From Limnomonas spitsbergensis (lineage: Eukaryota > Chlorophyta > Chlorophyceae > Chlamydomonadales): a DNA stretch of 64,000 nucleotides. Of the stretch, positions 1 to 10,770 are shown one piece after another. The stretch covers positions 3,446,501-3,510,500 of the forward strand of contig JAYJMM010000038.1 in the NCBI GenBank assembly GCA_037349105.1, in the 5' to 3' direction. The notes below the pieces were generated by a model. It was not told the DNA's origin. It did no database searches and saw nothing but the letters and a program-made list of their open reading frames with translations. The position numbers and the translations under genes are program-made. How positions within the stretch are numbered: position 1 is the first letter of the stretch; each line of letters begins with the position of its first letter.

Positions 1-639
1 TTGTTGCGGCTTTTTGCCGTGAGTGGTAGTGCTGCTGCTGTGTGCTCTGCAATCTCCGCCTGCTTGCTGGGCTCTTGACCCAGGAACTTGAGGGACCTGC
101 AAGTCACGCCTGCAAGGCTGCAAGGGTAGGATTATTTTTGCGTGGGCTGTTGCTGCTGCAGCATCCAGCGATATGTGCATCATCCATTCGTTTGAAATGA
201 TGGCTTGCTTGATCCATAGAGACGCACCGCATTTATTTACGACGTTGGAAATTATAGATGTTTAATGAAATCAAGGTGCAACGGTAGCCATGTCCCATGC
301 TTGGGCCAAGATGGGCACTTGATTTGCACTTGTTTGCGTACCGGTGTGTCTTCGTTTTTTTTAAATTCACTTTTTGAGCGGATTGAGGAGGGAGCCACAC
401 CTTCTTCCTCTCCACCTTGGTGGTTGTTGTCCCGCCGGTCGAAGACTCCTAGGGATCCTGCTTTTATTGGGGTGATGGAAGTGGGGCATTGGAACAGCTC
501 ACATGACCTGTGCATGGCGTACAAAATATGTCAGCATGCATGGCGGACACTTTGAAGCCCCTCCGGCTTGCCCTCAGTTTGGTCTCAGTTGGCCAAGCGG
601 TAGCCCTTAAGCGGCCCCCCAATGTGGTCAGGCGCGCAC
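1..639. other. Spacer, no gene recognised
   Basis: Short open frames occur on both strands, but none shows a recognisable domain, plausible splice structure or repeat homology. I see nothing to annotate here. Confidence 0.5.
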
Positions 640-1110
640 TAAATAAATAGTCAATGACGTTCAGGTACGGTATGCGCCCTTTTAAAAACAGCTTGCCCAC
701 GTTAGCGCCCAGTTGTCTGGGTGAAAACTTGAGAGAAGACAGCAAGAAGGAAACGAAAGGAAAACGCCCCCTGAAAAAAGGGAAGGAAGTCCTAATACCC
801 AGCCCCTCTACAGTCTAGCCCTGAACAAGTTGGACCACATGTTGTACAAGAGCTAGAGCATCTCACCCATTTTTGACCCAGTGCAACTGATGAAAGTCTG
901 CGGCTCCGCCCCGGGGGCCCACTCCTGCAGTTTCTCCTGCACATATTGAAAGCAAGCATGTGGCACGTCCTCCACATGCTCGCTGTCTCCCCTTGTCCAG
1001 CATCGGCAACATGTCTCACTATCGGCAACGTGTCTCACTCTGCTGGCCGGTGCACCTCGCACTCGGTTGCTGTGCTGACCACGCCGAGCTGCAGCCTTAA
1101 AATGAATACC
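640..1110 (-). mobile_element. Truncated LINE-like retroelement, 3' end
   Basis: Read on the minus strand, about 1060-930 encodes a cysteine/histidine cluster (CCRCWTRGDSEHVEDVPH, then ACF) that matches the zinc-binding segment found after the reverse transcriptase in LINE ORFs. It is followed by a non-coding tail ending near 645. The same segment and tail recur at 21636-22400, with the motif better preserved (C-x2-C, H-V-E-D, H-x-C-F-x-C). The tail alone recurs near 31.7, 34.2 and 58.3 kb. 5' truncation with a shared 3' end is the usual LINE pattern. The coding part is broken, so this is a relic. The assignment rests on the cysteine pattern and copy alignment by eye. Confidence 0.55.
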
Positions 1111-2603
1111 TGTAGTGACACTTCAACTTTCTCTAATCCTCTTGGTTGCTAGCCCGCCCGCGCCGAAGCGTCTACTTCAGATGGATGCTCCTAGGCAGAT
1201 CGAGAGGGGGAGCTATGGATTCAAACCAGTCACAAATTCAATTATAAACAGTCCGATAAACCATGTTCATTTGGATCAGTTGCAGCAGGTTGCGCTGCAT
1301 GAGCCTATCTATGGCATGAGGCATGGCTTGAATTCATGCTACCGGCAGTCAAGATCAGGAGATCACCGTTCCGAACGCCTCAAGCGTCAATGTAAGGCCC
1401 GTGCTAGCTTACCGTGTTTGACATCCCTGAACTTCCTCCCTCCCAGTGAGATCTGACACATCCGTGTCGCATCATGTAAAACCCCAACATCGACTTCTGT
1501 GCCCTCGGCTTTTGAAAGCTTTCAGCTCTACCAACTTCACATTCTCAGCTGGTGCTTGTGAGCTGCATCATCAAATATTCCGCGCTGCTTTCAAATCTTT
1601 CAGTGACGCTGAGCCTACTGCTGCCCATGCACGATAACTTAATTCAGGTGATATAAGAAAGAAGGAAGCTTCTTCTGCAAAGGATATCGCTGGCTGCTAA
1701 TGATGTCCAGCGGAAGGATCTGAAGTAATGATTCACGTCTAACCCGCACCGCTAAAACTCGCGAGCGTGAAACGGCCCTGGAATTAGTTGTGCGACACAT
1801 GCCAGTGGCGTAACAAGGCATCTTGACATCTTGTAGAAAAGGTAAGAGTGCTGATATGGTACCTTCTCATCCGCAACACACCAGATAGTGCAGGGGCGAT
1901 ATCCGTAGATCAGTGATTGACCGGCACATCACCGCTGGGCCTAGGGGCGCCCCTATCTGCCCCAGCCCCCCCTCCAACTCACTCCCCTATCCGCGTTCCA
2001 TGCCTCCTGCATCTATCATGCTGACTTGAACTGCTTGCTGTTTGGTGGCGACGCACCAACTCCGCTGTTCAGCAATCCCTTCTGTTGGAATGCATACCGG
2101 TACTTGCTCTGCTTGCTCATTGTACTCGGGCATACATGGTTCATGTCCCTGGGCAAAACATACGGTGCGCTTGTTCATAACAAATGAGCATGCACAATTT
2201 ATTTACCTAGGCAATGGTTGTTTGGGAAGCATGACACTCGTTGGTGTCAAGACTTGCTTTTGACTTGTTTTCTTCAGCTGACTTCCTAAGGCGTGGCATC
2301 AGCCGTCTTCTTGAGTGAAGCCCAGTCGCGCCAGCAATATCGAGAAAAAGAGAACGACATGGATGGGTGAGTCTCTCAGTCATGATACAGGTCACTGACA
2401 ACACTGGGGATCACGTTATCTCAGGACAGGCATTTCCTGATGTGCAGACTTTGAAAGATTAATATAGACTCGGGATAGAAATGCAGCTCGATAAGTTTGG
2501 ACTGTGCGACCCCTGTTTCTTATTAGATCCTTTAAAGGCATGCATGCACCTTTCGATCCTCAGGATGCCAAAGCATGAATGCTGATGTGCACCTTGCAGG
2601 CAG
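1111..2603. other. Spacer upstream of the TIR-ARM gene
   Basis: No recognisable coding exon on either strand. It may hold the promoter and a short first exon of the downstream TIR-ARM gene, because the first supported exon begins after an acceptor-like CAG at 2601-2603 rather than at a clear start. I could not identify that 5' exon. Confidence 0.4.
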
Positions 2604-5600
2604 CGATGGGATATCATGATATCGTACAGCACAGGTGACACCGGTCGCTATGGGGACGGCCTAGCCAACAAGTTGTGCAAGGCATTAGTGGACGAGGGCT
2701 GGTCCGTGTTCTTGGACGATGACGTCCTTCCGGTACGGTTTCTTAGGAGCATCTGGCTGTGTTCAGAGGTTTGGGTGTGCATCGCATTGACTCAGCCACC
2801 TCAGCGATTATATCCCCCCGGGCTAGGAGTCCATCGGTGATAGGCCACGCAACCGCCGCCAGGATTGGGTCCAAATCCTGACCAGCCAGCTGACACAGAT
2901 CTTAGCAGCATGTGCGTGTTTGCTTGGGGCCTCCGGCCACAGCAGGCCAGGAGGTAGCTGGATTGTAGCTGGACTGTAGACCGAGCCACAAAAAGGAAGC
3001 TTGATTTGGCAACAGCTCTTATAAAAACGGCATGTTTTTGTGTTTGTAACAACTATCTCCTTCAGTTCTGCTCGATTTGCGTCAGGTTTGTGTATTTCAT
3101 GCTTAATTCCTGTGTCGTCTTCCCCAAAAATGCAGAGTGAGGTTGACTGGATGCAAGTCTCGCAAGACGCCCTCAAGCATTGCGCAGTCTTCATTGCCAT
3201 TTGCTCCAACCGCTACGGTGCTTCCAAATTCAATCAGGCCGAGTTCTCCCTGGCGCAAATGAGGGGGAAGGTGGGCACTGCTAGCTTAATGTATGCCTGT
3301 TTTGATAATGCACTGCATGACTGACCCTGTCGATTTCGGATGCACTTTGTTTCTAATCTTCAGGATCAATCCCCATCAATCTCCATAGTATTCCACTTTT
3401 ATTGTTGTGTTCTCCTTAATGCCACAGATCACGATCCCAGTTTTTCACAGCGGCGTGTATCCTCCGCCGAGGCTAGAGACGTTGATGGCATCACTGCAAT
3501 ACATCCCCAAGAGTGGGGCATGCCGAGGAAGGGACTCCTGGTTTGATGAGGTGAGCTTGCCTCCTGGCTTGATGAGGTGAGCATGCCTCCTGGCTTGATG
3601 AGGTGAGCATGCCTTGATGTTTAGTTTGAATTGTAGGTGCAGTTATCCTTGCTGTCAATGTGCCGGCATGCTAGTGTGGCATGACAATTTGTATGGAATT
3701 GATGGCAATTATGGTTTTATCATCCGTGTGAGGTTGTCAGCGAACCTATGCGGAAGATCTGTTCTTTGTTTGATCGGAATGATCGCCGTAGGTGATAGGT
3801 GCTTGTTAAGGTTGCTCATCGATTTTTATAATGCTTGCATGATGCAGGTTCTGAGTCTCACATCAGCCATGCCGGAAGCCCTTGACCCTTGACCCTGCCT
3901 TACTTGTCTTCATCCCTTATAATCCCTTATATCCCTTATAGATGATGTCGGAGCTGAAAACCTTGTTGTCAAGCAGCAGCCCCTGGCCGATCGATAGAAG
4001 CAACCCGCCGGATGAGAGCACAAGCAACTCGTCCATAACAAAGGTGAGACAATCCAGGGTGCCTGCAACAGATAACGCGCTCGGAACTCGAGGGTTGCTA
4101 TTATGATAGTGTCATTGGAACTGTGTTGCTATGTCAAAACAGTCAATCTAGGGTGCAAGGTGGTGAGCCTCTGTTCCCCAAACCCTATAACCGTATTGGA
4201 TACCGCTGGCAAACAATCTCCACCATGGCAAGCAAGGGGGTACCTTCCCTTGGAATGGATCTTGCCCATGCTAATTTAAGCTTAACATGCTCACCGTACA
4301 TCTGCCATGTGTGCGGTTTGGTACATGTACCAACTTGGCTGCCCGTGATCCTACATATTGTTGGGTATACTGAATATTCGGAACTTTGGTCACCTAAGCA
4401 TTGTTACCCTCGGCATGAAGCATGAACCTACCAATGTGCACCAGGTCGCTATTAAGTCGCCTTCTGAATTCAAAAAGTTGGTGGCCAAGCTGTTCTCGTC
4501 CAGGCCTTCAGAGCAAGCGGATGCAGTGGAGGAGCTAGTGAGGCTGTCAGCAGTCCATGCTGTAAACCGGGTCAGGATTGCCGCTGCCAACGGTGCCATC
4601 ACCCAGCTGGTTGTCTTGTTAAGCTCGAGCACACTGATAATGCAAGCGTTGGCAGCTGCGGCGCTAGGGAACATCGCGGATAGCGCAGTGTGCAAGGTCA
4701 AGATCGCCGCTGCTCATGGTGCCATTGCACAGTTGGTTGGCTTGTTAAGCTCGAGCTCAGTCGGAGTGCAAGAGATGGCAGCTATGGCGCTAAGGAACCT
4801 CGCAGGGAACACAGAGAACGCGGTAACGATTGCTGTGGCTCCTGGTGCCATAACACAGCTGGTCGTCTTGATAACATCGAGCTTGGTGGACGTTCAAAAG
4901 CATGCTTTGGGGTTGCTGTCCAAGCTCGCAATCAGCCCTGAGATTGATGCCAAGATCGCCGCTGCTCCTGGTGCCATCAGCCGGCTAGTCGTCTTGCTGG
5001 ACTCAAGCTTCAGAGAAGTTCAAATCAACGCAACGATGTTGCTATCTAGATTTACTGCTATCGCAGAGCTTCAAGTCCAGATCGCCGCTGCTCCAGACGT
5101 CCTCAGCCAGCTGGTCATCTTCATGAGTTCATCGTCAGTGGCTGTTCAGGAGAGTGCAACGCTGCTGCTTAGGAACCTTACATTGAACCCGAAGAATGGC
5201 GTACATGTCGCTGGTGCTCCTGGTGTCATCAGCCAGCTGGTCCAATTGCTGAGTTCATGCTCTGTGAAGGTGCACGAGCATGCAGCGGGGGCGGTACAGA
5301 ACCTCGCAGCTCATCCAAACAACCAGGTCCCGATTGGCGCTGCTCATGGTGCCATCACCCGGCTGGTTGTCTTGCTGTCCTCAAGCTCTGTGGTTGTGCA
5401 GCGGCATGCGATGGGGGCGCTTTGGAACCTCACACATCATAATCATGTGGAGAACACTCCCAAGCTTGCCGCTGCTCAGGGTGCCATCAAGCAGTTAGTT
5501 GTCTTGCTAAGTTCAAGTTGCGTGAAAGTGCAAGGGTATGCAGCAGGGTTGCTAGGGAACCTTGCAGCCAATAATGTGGCAAACAAGGCCGAGATTGGTG

Positions 5601-5817
5601 CTGCTCATGGGGCCCTCTCCCAGCTGGTCATCTTGCTCAGTTCAAGCTCGGTGCACGTGCAGTCGAATGCATTGGGGTTGCTAAGTCACCTTGCCACAGC
5701 AGATGAGATCAAGGTCAAGATTGCCGCTATCTCGGTGCCATCACTCAGCTGAAGAGGATGTCAAAAGTGATTGAGGTGAAACAGACGGCGACAAATCTTT
5801 TAAAGCAGTTGACGTAA
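2604..5817 (+). CDS. TIR domain-Armadillo repeat protein
   Basis: Five exons fit in phase 0: 2604-2732 (5' end open; first in-frame Met at 2616), 3136-3270, 3428-3550, 3942-4043 and 4445 to the end. The first three encode a TIR domain: strand A (DIMISYS), GWSVFLDDD, then AVFIAICSNRYG, and a glutamate in NQAEFSLA at the place of the catalytic Glu of NAD-cleaving TIRs such as SARM1. PVFHSGVYPPP and DSWFDE follow. The last exon encodes nine Armadillo repeats of about 42 residues, each with a GAI(T/S)QLVVLLSS-like helix, and a degraded tenth. The fit to TIR and ARM families is strong. NADase activity and a role in stress or death signalling are inferences. A 1-bp deletion near 5730 shifts the frame: the uninterrupted frame stops at 5752, while repeat homology continues in another frame to a TAA at 5815-5817. 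About 595 residues are supported. Confidence 0.8.
2830..2990 (+). repeat. Dispersed repeat family X, copy in TIR intron 1
   Basis: A segment of about 150 bp with the order: GCCGCC-type block, a GGTCCAAA-like block, a CTCCGGCC block, and a tail of TAGCTGGATTGTAGCTG. Related segments lie near 24.74, 30.3, 30.6, 39.5, 46.25, 58.7 and 59.4-59.86 kb. No coding capacity was seen. It is probably a short non-autonomous element; the class is unknown. Confidence 0.5.
3541..3608 (+). repeat. Triplicated 5' splice site (26-bp unit)
   Basis: The end of the third TIR exon, TTTGATGAG followed by GTGAGC, occurs three times, with the GT at 3551, 3577 and 3603. The spacing is exactly 26 bp. The first is the one that keeps frame with the next exon. 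26 is not a multiple of three, so use of a downstream copy would shift the frame. Confidence 0.85.
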
Positions 5818-7489
5818 CTTATGTTGCTTGGGTGATGGTATGGGATTTTATGACAAAAGCATGCCCATGCTGGCTTGGCTCATCTCAGGCTGCATTCAAA
5901 CCTACAGTCTATGTTTGTGCATAGCGACAGGTTGCCTGCGTCTTGGCAAGATTTCCTTCCTTGGAACGTTCTAGCGTTCCTTGTCATAGACTCGAGACAT
6001 GCCAGGATCGTTCAACTTGGGTTCAAGACGGAATTGTGGTTGGCATGGCACAGTGTTTGTGCAAGCTTCTACCCCCCAAAACAGCAAATTGTAGGCCTGT
6101 CCAGTGTGGACATACTTGTTTCGGATTTCTTTGTTTTTCCTCGCCTATTATAATGGCGTTCTTTCCCCTTCTGGTTCTTGATAAGAGGATTTTTGCTTGG
6201 AGGTCTCTATTGCCTTGCGAAATGATGTGTGAAAAATGTCAAAATGATTTGCGCACAAGTACACATATTGACTTATAGCATCGATATGCTTGGCGGCCAA
6301 TATGTTTCTTGTATGCCATGATTAAGCAGAATTCCCCCCTTTTTCCATTAGCTAGAGCCGCTTCAGTCTAATGAGTGACGTATATGACATGGCTGAACCA
6401 GTTGGCTGACTCCCTACCGTATTCCGAATTTACCATAATTCCACTCTTCATAAGTGTGGAATAAATCCGAATTGTAAACTGGCATATATGTGTTGGTGGT
6501 GGGCTCCACGTCCCTGGCGAAGGCAAGCATGTGCTCCTCCTTCTCTTCGTACATCATGAGGAAATGCACAGCCTGTGGTAGCTATTGTAGCATTACAGTG
6601 CCTGGATCATGTTGGATGATTAGACCAGCTAAAACATGCTACGTCTGATGCCTCTCCAAATCTGCCTCCAGCCTGGCCATACATGCGCCTTCTTGGTGCC
6701 CATGGACATTTGCGCACCTATTCAGAGTTTTCAAAATCTAGCAGAGGATCACATTTGATGCATGGGACATGTGCCCATGAACCGGTCTCAGCACTTAGTT
6801 CCGGTACGTCAGCGCATAAGATGAGCCCCAGGTATAAAACATGACGTGCGTGCAAAAGACTTGGGTTGAGACTTGAGCACCGCCTGTAAAATAGGAGGCA
6901 GAGCTGAGGTATAAATCTGCAAATTAATATACACCTCTAGGCTCAGCTAAAGAAAAGGTTCGGCCGTGGGCGCCCAACAGTTACCTAGGTCGAATGTTAT
7001 GGCTATGTGGAACTCGAGTGAGTGTTACAAAGTCAGAGATACAGGGATATCTAAAACCTAAATTCCTGCTCGTCCTCACCTAATGATATATTTGTAGGGA
7101 AAACCGCTTGCCTCGGTGTTACCAGCGACCCTTACCTTGCACTGTTTACACATGAACATATAACCGCAGGGTACCATAGATGTGTCTTTAGTCATGGCCG
7201 CATGCGTTCTGTTTACCGTCCACCCCTTCAAAAATCCACACTGCACGCTGCCATCGTTCTTTGGAGGGATATTGCCGTGTGCATTCGCTCTCTTTGGCCA
7301 CCTCTTTGACCGCTTATTCAAGTGAAGTGAGGGGGGATTGGTGAGAAAAAGTAGATGGTCTTGACAGCATTTTAATTGGACGTGAAGCTCCATGTGGCCC
7401 AATGCCGAAATCAGGCCGACCTTGCTAAACTTGGTTTGAAGCGCTGGATCGTCCAATTTGGATGGCTGCTGCTTACTTGATTATTTTGT
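5818..7489. other. Spacer, no gene recognised
   Basis: No supported exon. A fragment of the LINE 3' tail (GGCCGTGGGCGCCCAAC) lies at about 6958-6985. A 126-codon minus-strand open frame at 7076-7456 has no recognisable features. Confidence 0.5.
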
Positions 7490-7890
7490 ATCATTACCTT
7501 CAACCAGGGAATCAACCCCTGCTTCAACTTATGGTTTGATGAAATTTCTGAGGTGGACTACCCCCCTTGGATTGGGTTCATCAGTTGTGTATGAAACAGA
7601 GACCCCAATTCAGACATGTCAGTACCGATCACATGGCGATTGCATGGGGTGGGGCGAGGTCCCCCATGGAAGGTATGGGCGGACCAGTGTAAGGACAATT
7701 GCATGAGCAATGGCAGGGGGGGTGCATGGGCAATGGATTGCATGGGGCTGGTCTCGAGGACAGAATAAGGGGCAACATGCGTAGGGTCTTTGTGCATGAT
7801 GGGCTGAAGAAATATATAATTTCATCATGGAGTAGGTATCGTTAAGAAATTACACATTTTCATCTCGGGTTATTAGAAAGTACCGTTTAG
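7490..7890 (+). repeat. Dispersed repeat, inverted copy of 22430-22800
   Basis: Aligned by eye with the reverse complement of 22430-22800. Shared blocks in the same order include GGATTGGGTTCAT, GTGTATGAAAC, ACCAATCACATGGC-like, GGACAATTGCATG, GGGGGGTGCATGGGCAA and CATCATGGAGTA. The copies differ by many substitutions and small gaps, so the duplication is old. No protein was recognised. Confidence 0.65.
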
Positions 7891-8610
7891 GCGGAGAAAT
7901 TAACAGTTACTCTCCAAGCCACATGGTAGCGGCAGGGGTCCTTGGGTAGTGGGGTCCCTTCATCCGCTTTTAAGAGAGCGACAGGAAGGCAGAGCTGGAC
8001 ATCAGACACGAGGAAAAAGGAAGAGGACAGAGCAAGGAAGTGGGCATTAGATGTTTGGGTGAACTAAGAATCATATTGAGAATTTTTTTTCATACGACAG
8101 CTGTACATTTATCCTCGTCAGCCAAAATCGGAAAATAACCAGATCAAGGGTTCCTAAGGTCAGATTCGTAGCATCAAAACATAACCTCTGCCAGGAACAA
8201 AGCATGCGTGATGAAACATGCGTGATGATGTCACCTTCCCACCCCTTGTATGCAGTTGGAGGTGCCATAAGTGATGAACGAGACACCTCTGGACCCTGCT
8301 AGAAAATAAGTGCCGAAAGTGCAGTGGACAAAATAAATGGAAGGCATGAAATATTCTAGATAAAAACAATCATCAAATAGATGCCGTACCATTGTTGCTC
8401 TCTGCGCTCCAGCCATCGCTTATGAGCACATGCAAAGGCGCCGCTGCCTGGGACTAGCATTTAAAATTGAAGGACTCTACCCCGAATAAAAGCTAAGTTC
8501 AGCAGACCCCCCCCAAAATTGCCACAGCTGAGCAGTGGCCCACGTGATGACCTGACAAACCCTTCTACCTCCTTCCACCTTGAGGTCCGAATCATCTGAT
8601 ACCACAGCAA
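7891..8610. other. Spacer, nothing recognised
   Basis: Mixed-composition sequence with no exon, RNA gene or repeat homology that I could identify. Confidence 0.4.
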
Positions 8611-10395
8611 CACCTGGCTATCACCTATCACCTGGCTGTCACCTAGCTGGCAGCCTGGCACAGGGCACTTAGCTGGCACCTGTCACCTGGCTGGCACCTA
8701 GCTGGCAGCCTGGCACAGGGCACTTAGCTGGCACCTGTCACCTGGCTGGCACCTAGCTGGCAGCCTGGCACATGGCACTTAGCTGGCACCTGTCACCTGG
8801 CTGGCACCTAGCTGGCAGCCTGGCACAGGGCACTTAGCTGGCACCTGTCACCTGGCTGGCACCTAGCTGGCAGCCTGGCACAGGGCACTTAGCTGGCACC
8901 CGTCACCTGGCTGGCACCTAGCTGGCAGCCTGGCACATGGCACTTAGCTGGCACCTGTCACCTGGCTGGCACCTAGCTGGCAGCCTGGCACATGGCACTT
9001 AGCTGGCACCTATCACCTGGCTGTCACCTAGCTGGCAGCCTGGCACAGGGCACTTAGCTGGCACCTGTCACCTGGCTGTCACCTAGCTGGCAGCCTGGCA
9101 CAGGGCACTTAGCTGGCACCTGTCACCTGGCTGTCACCTAGCTGGCAGCCAGGCACAGGGCACTTAGCTGGCACCAGTCACCTAGCTGACACCTATCTAG
9201 CTCACACCAGGCACGTACATGTCACCTGGCTGGCACCTATCACCTGGCTGTCACCTATCTGGCACCTGGCACAGGGCACTTAGCTGGCACCTGTCACCTG
9301 GCTGTCACCTAGCTGGCAGCCTGGCACAGGGCACTTAGCTGGCACCTGTCACCTGGCTGGCACCTAGCTGGCAGCCTGGCACAGGGCACTTAGCTGGCAC
9401 CTGTCACCTGGCTGGCACCTAGCTGGCAGCCTGGCACAGGGCACTTAGCTGGCACCTGTCACCTGGCTGGCACCTAGCTGGCAGCTTGGCACAGGGCACT
9501 TAGCTGGCACCTGTCACCTGGCTGGCACCTAGCTGGCAGCCTGGCACAGGGCACTTAGCTGGCACCTGTCACCTGGCTGTCACCTAGCTGGCAGCCAGGC
9601 ACAGGGCACTTAGCTGGCACCTGTCACCTGGCTGGCACCTAGCTGGCAGCCTGGCACAGGGCACTTAGCTGGCACCTGTCACCTGGCTGGCACCTAGCTG
9701 GCAGCCTGGCACAGGGCACTTAGCTGGCACCTGTCACCTGGCTGGCACCTAGCTGGCAGCCTGGCACAGGGCACTTAGCTGGCACCTGTCACCTGGCTGT
9801 CACCTAGCTGGCAGCCAGGCACAGGGCACTTAGCTGGCACCTGTCACCTGGCTGTCACCTAGCTGGCAGCCAGGCACAGGGCACTTAGCTGGCACCTGTC
9901 ACCTGGCTGGCACCTAGCTGGCAGCCTGGCACAGGGCACTTAGCTGGCACCTGTCACATGGCTGGCACCTAGCTGGCAGCCTGGCACAGGGCACTTAGCT
10001 GGCACCTGTCACCTGGCTGGCACCTAGCTGGCAGCCTGGCACAGGGCACTTAGCTGGCACCTGTCACCTGGCTGGCACCTAGCTGGCAGTCTGGCACAGG
10101 GCACTTAGCTGGCACCTGTCACCTGGCTGGCACCTAGCTGGCAGCCTGGCACAGGGCACTTAGCTGGCACCTATCACCTGGCTGTCACCTATCTAGCTCA
10201 CACCAGGCACGTACCTGTCACCTGGCTGGCACCTATCACCTGGCTGTCACCTATCTGGCACCTGGCACCTGGTTGGCACCTGGTTGGCACCTGGTTGGCA
10301 CCTGGTTGGCACCTAGCTGGCACCTGGCACCTGGCTGACACCTAGCTGGCACTTGGCACGTAGATGGCACTTGGCACCTGGCACCTGGCTCTCTC
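8611..10395. repeat. 55-bp minisatellite array
   Basis: About 32 tandem units of 55 bp built from CACCTGGCTGGCACCTAGCT, GGCAGCCTGGCACAGGGCAC and TTAGCTGGCACCTGT. The internal sub-motif (A/C)GCTGGCACCT shows that the unit itself arose from a shorter repeat of about 11 bp. Units are nearly identical in the middle and decay at both ends (8611-8640, 10170-10395), where other sub-motif arrangements appear. No long open frame runs through it. Confidence 0.95.
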
Positions 10396-10770
10396 TCCTT
10401 CTTATTTAATTACTGATTATTATTCCCACCGGAAGGTCTATCCTATTATTTTTACAGCGTCTTCGCTCAGACCTTCACGCATGCAACAGAGTTCACCATA
10501 TGGAAGCCTGCCACCGCCCACGCCGCACTTTTTTTTTTTTTAAGCCCCATGGCCCCTATCTGATTGAGTTAAAGGTCAGTTTTCCCCCTGGGCAAGGCTC
10601 ATCTTCATACACAGTCTGCCCTGAGGCAAACAGGTTAAAGGTCAAGAGTGTCTGCCAAGACGTCCCTCACTTGCAGAATCAGACTTCAGTAAGATGATTT
10701 GGGGCTCCAGGTCGAATTGTTTCTCTATTTGCCTCTCACAAGGACAAACGGACGTGAGGCGCTTGCCAGG
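10396..10770. other. Spacer downstream of the minus-strand gene
   Basis: Contains a T12 run near 10531 and short open frames only. It is probably the 3' flank of the gene ending at 10771. Confidence 0.4.
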
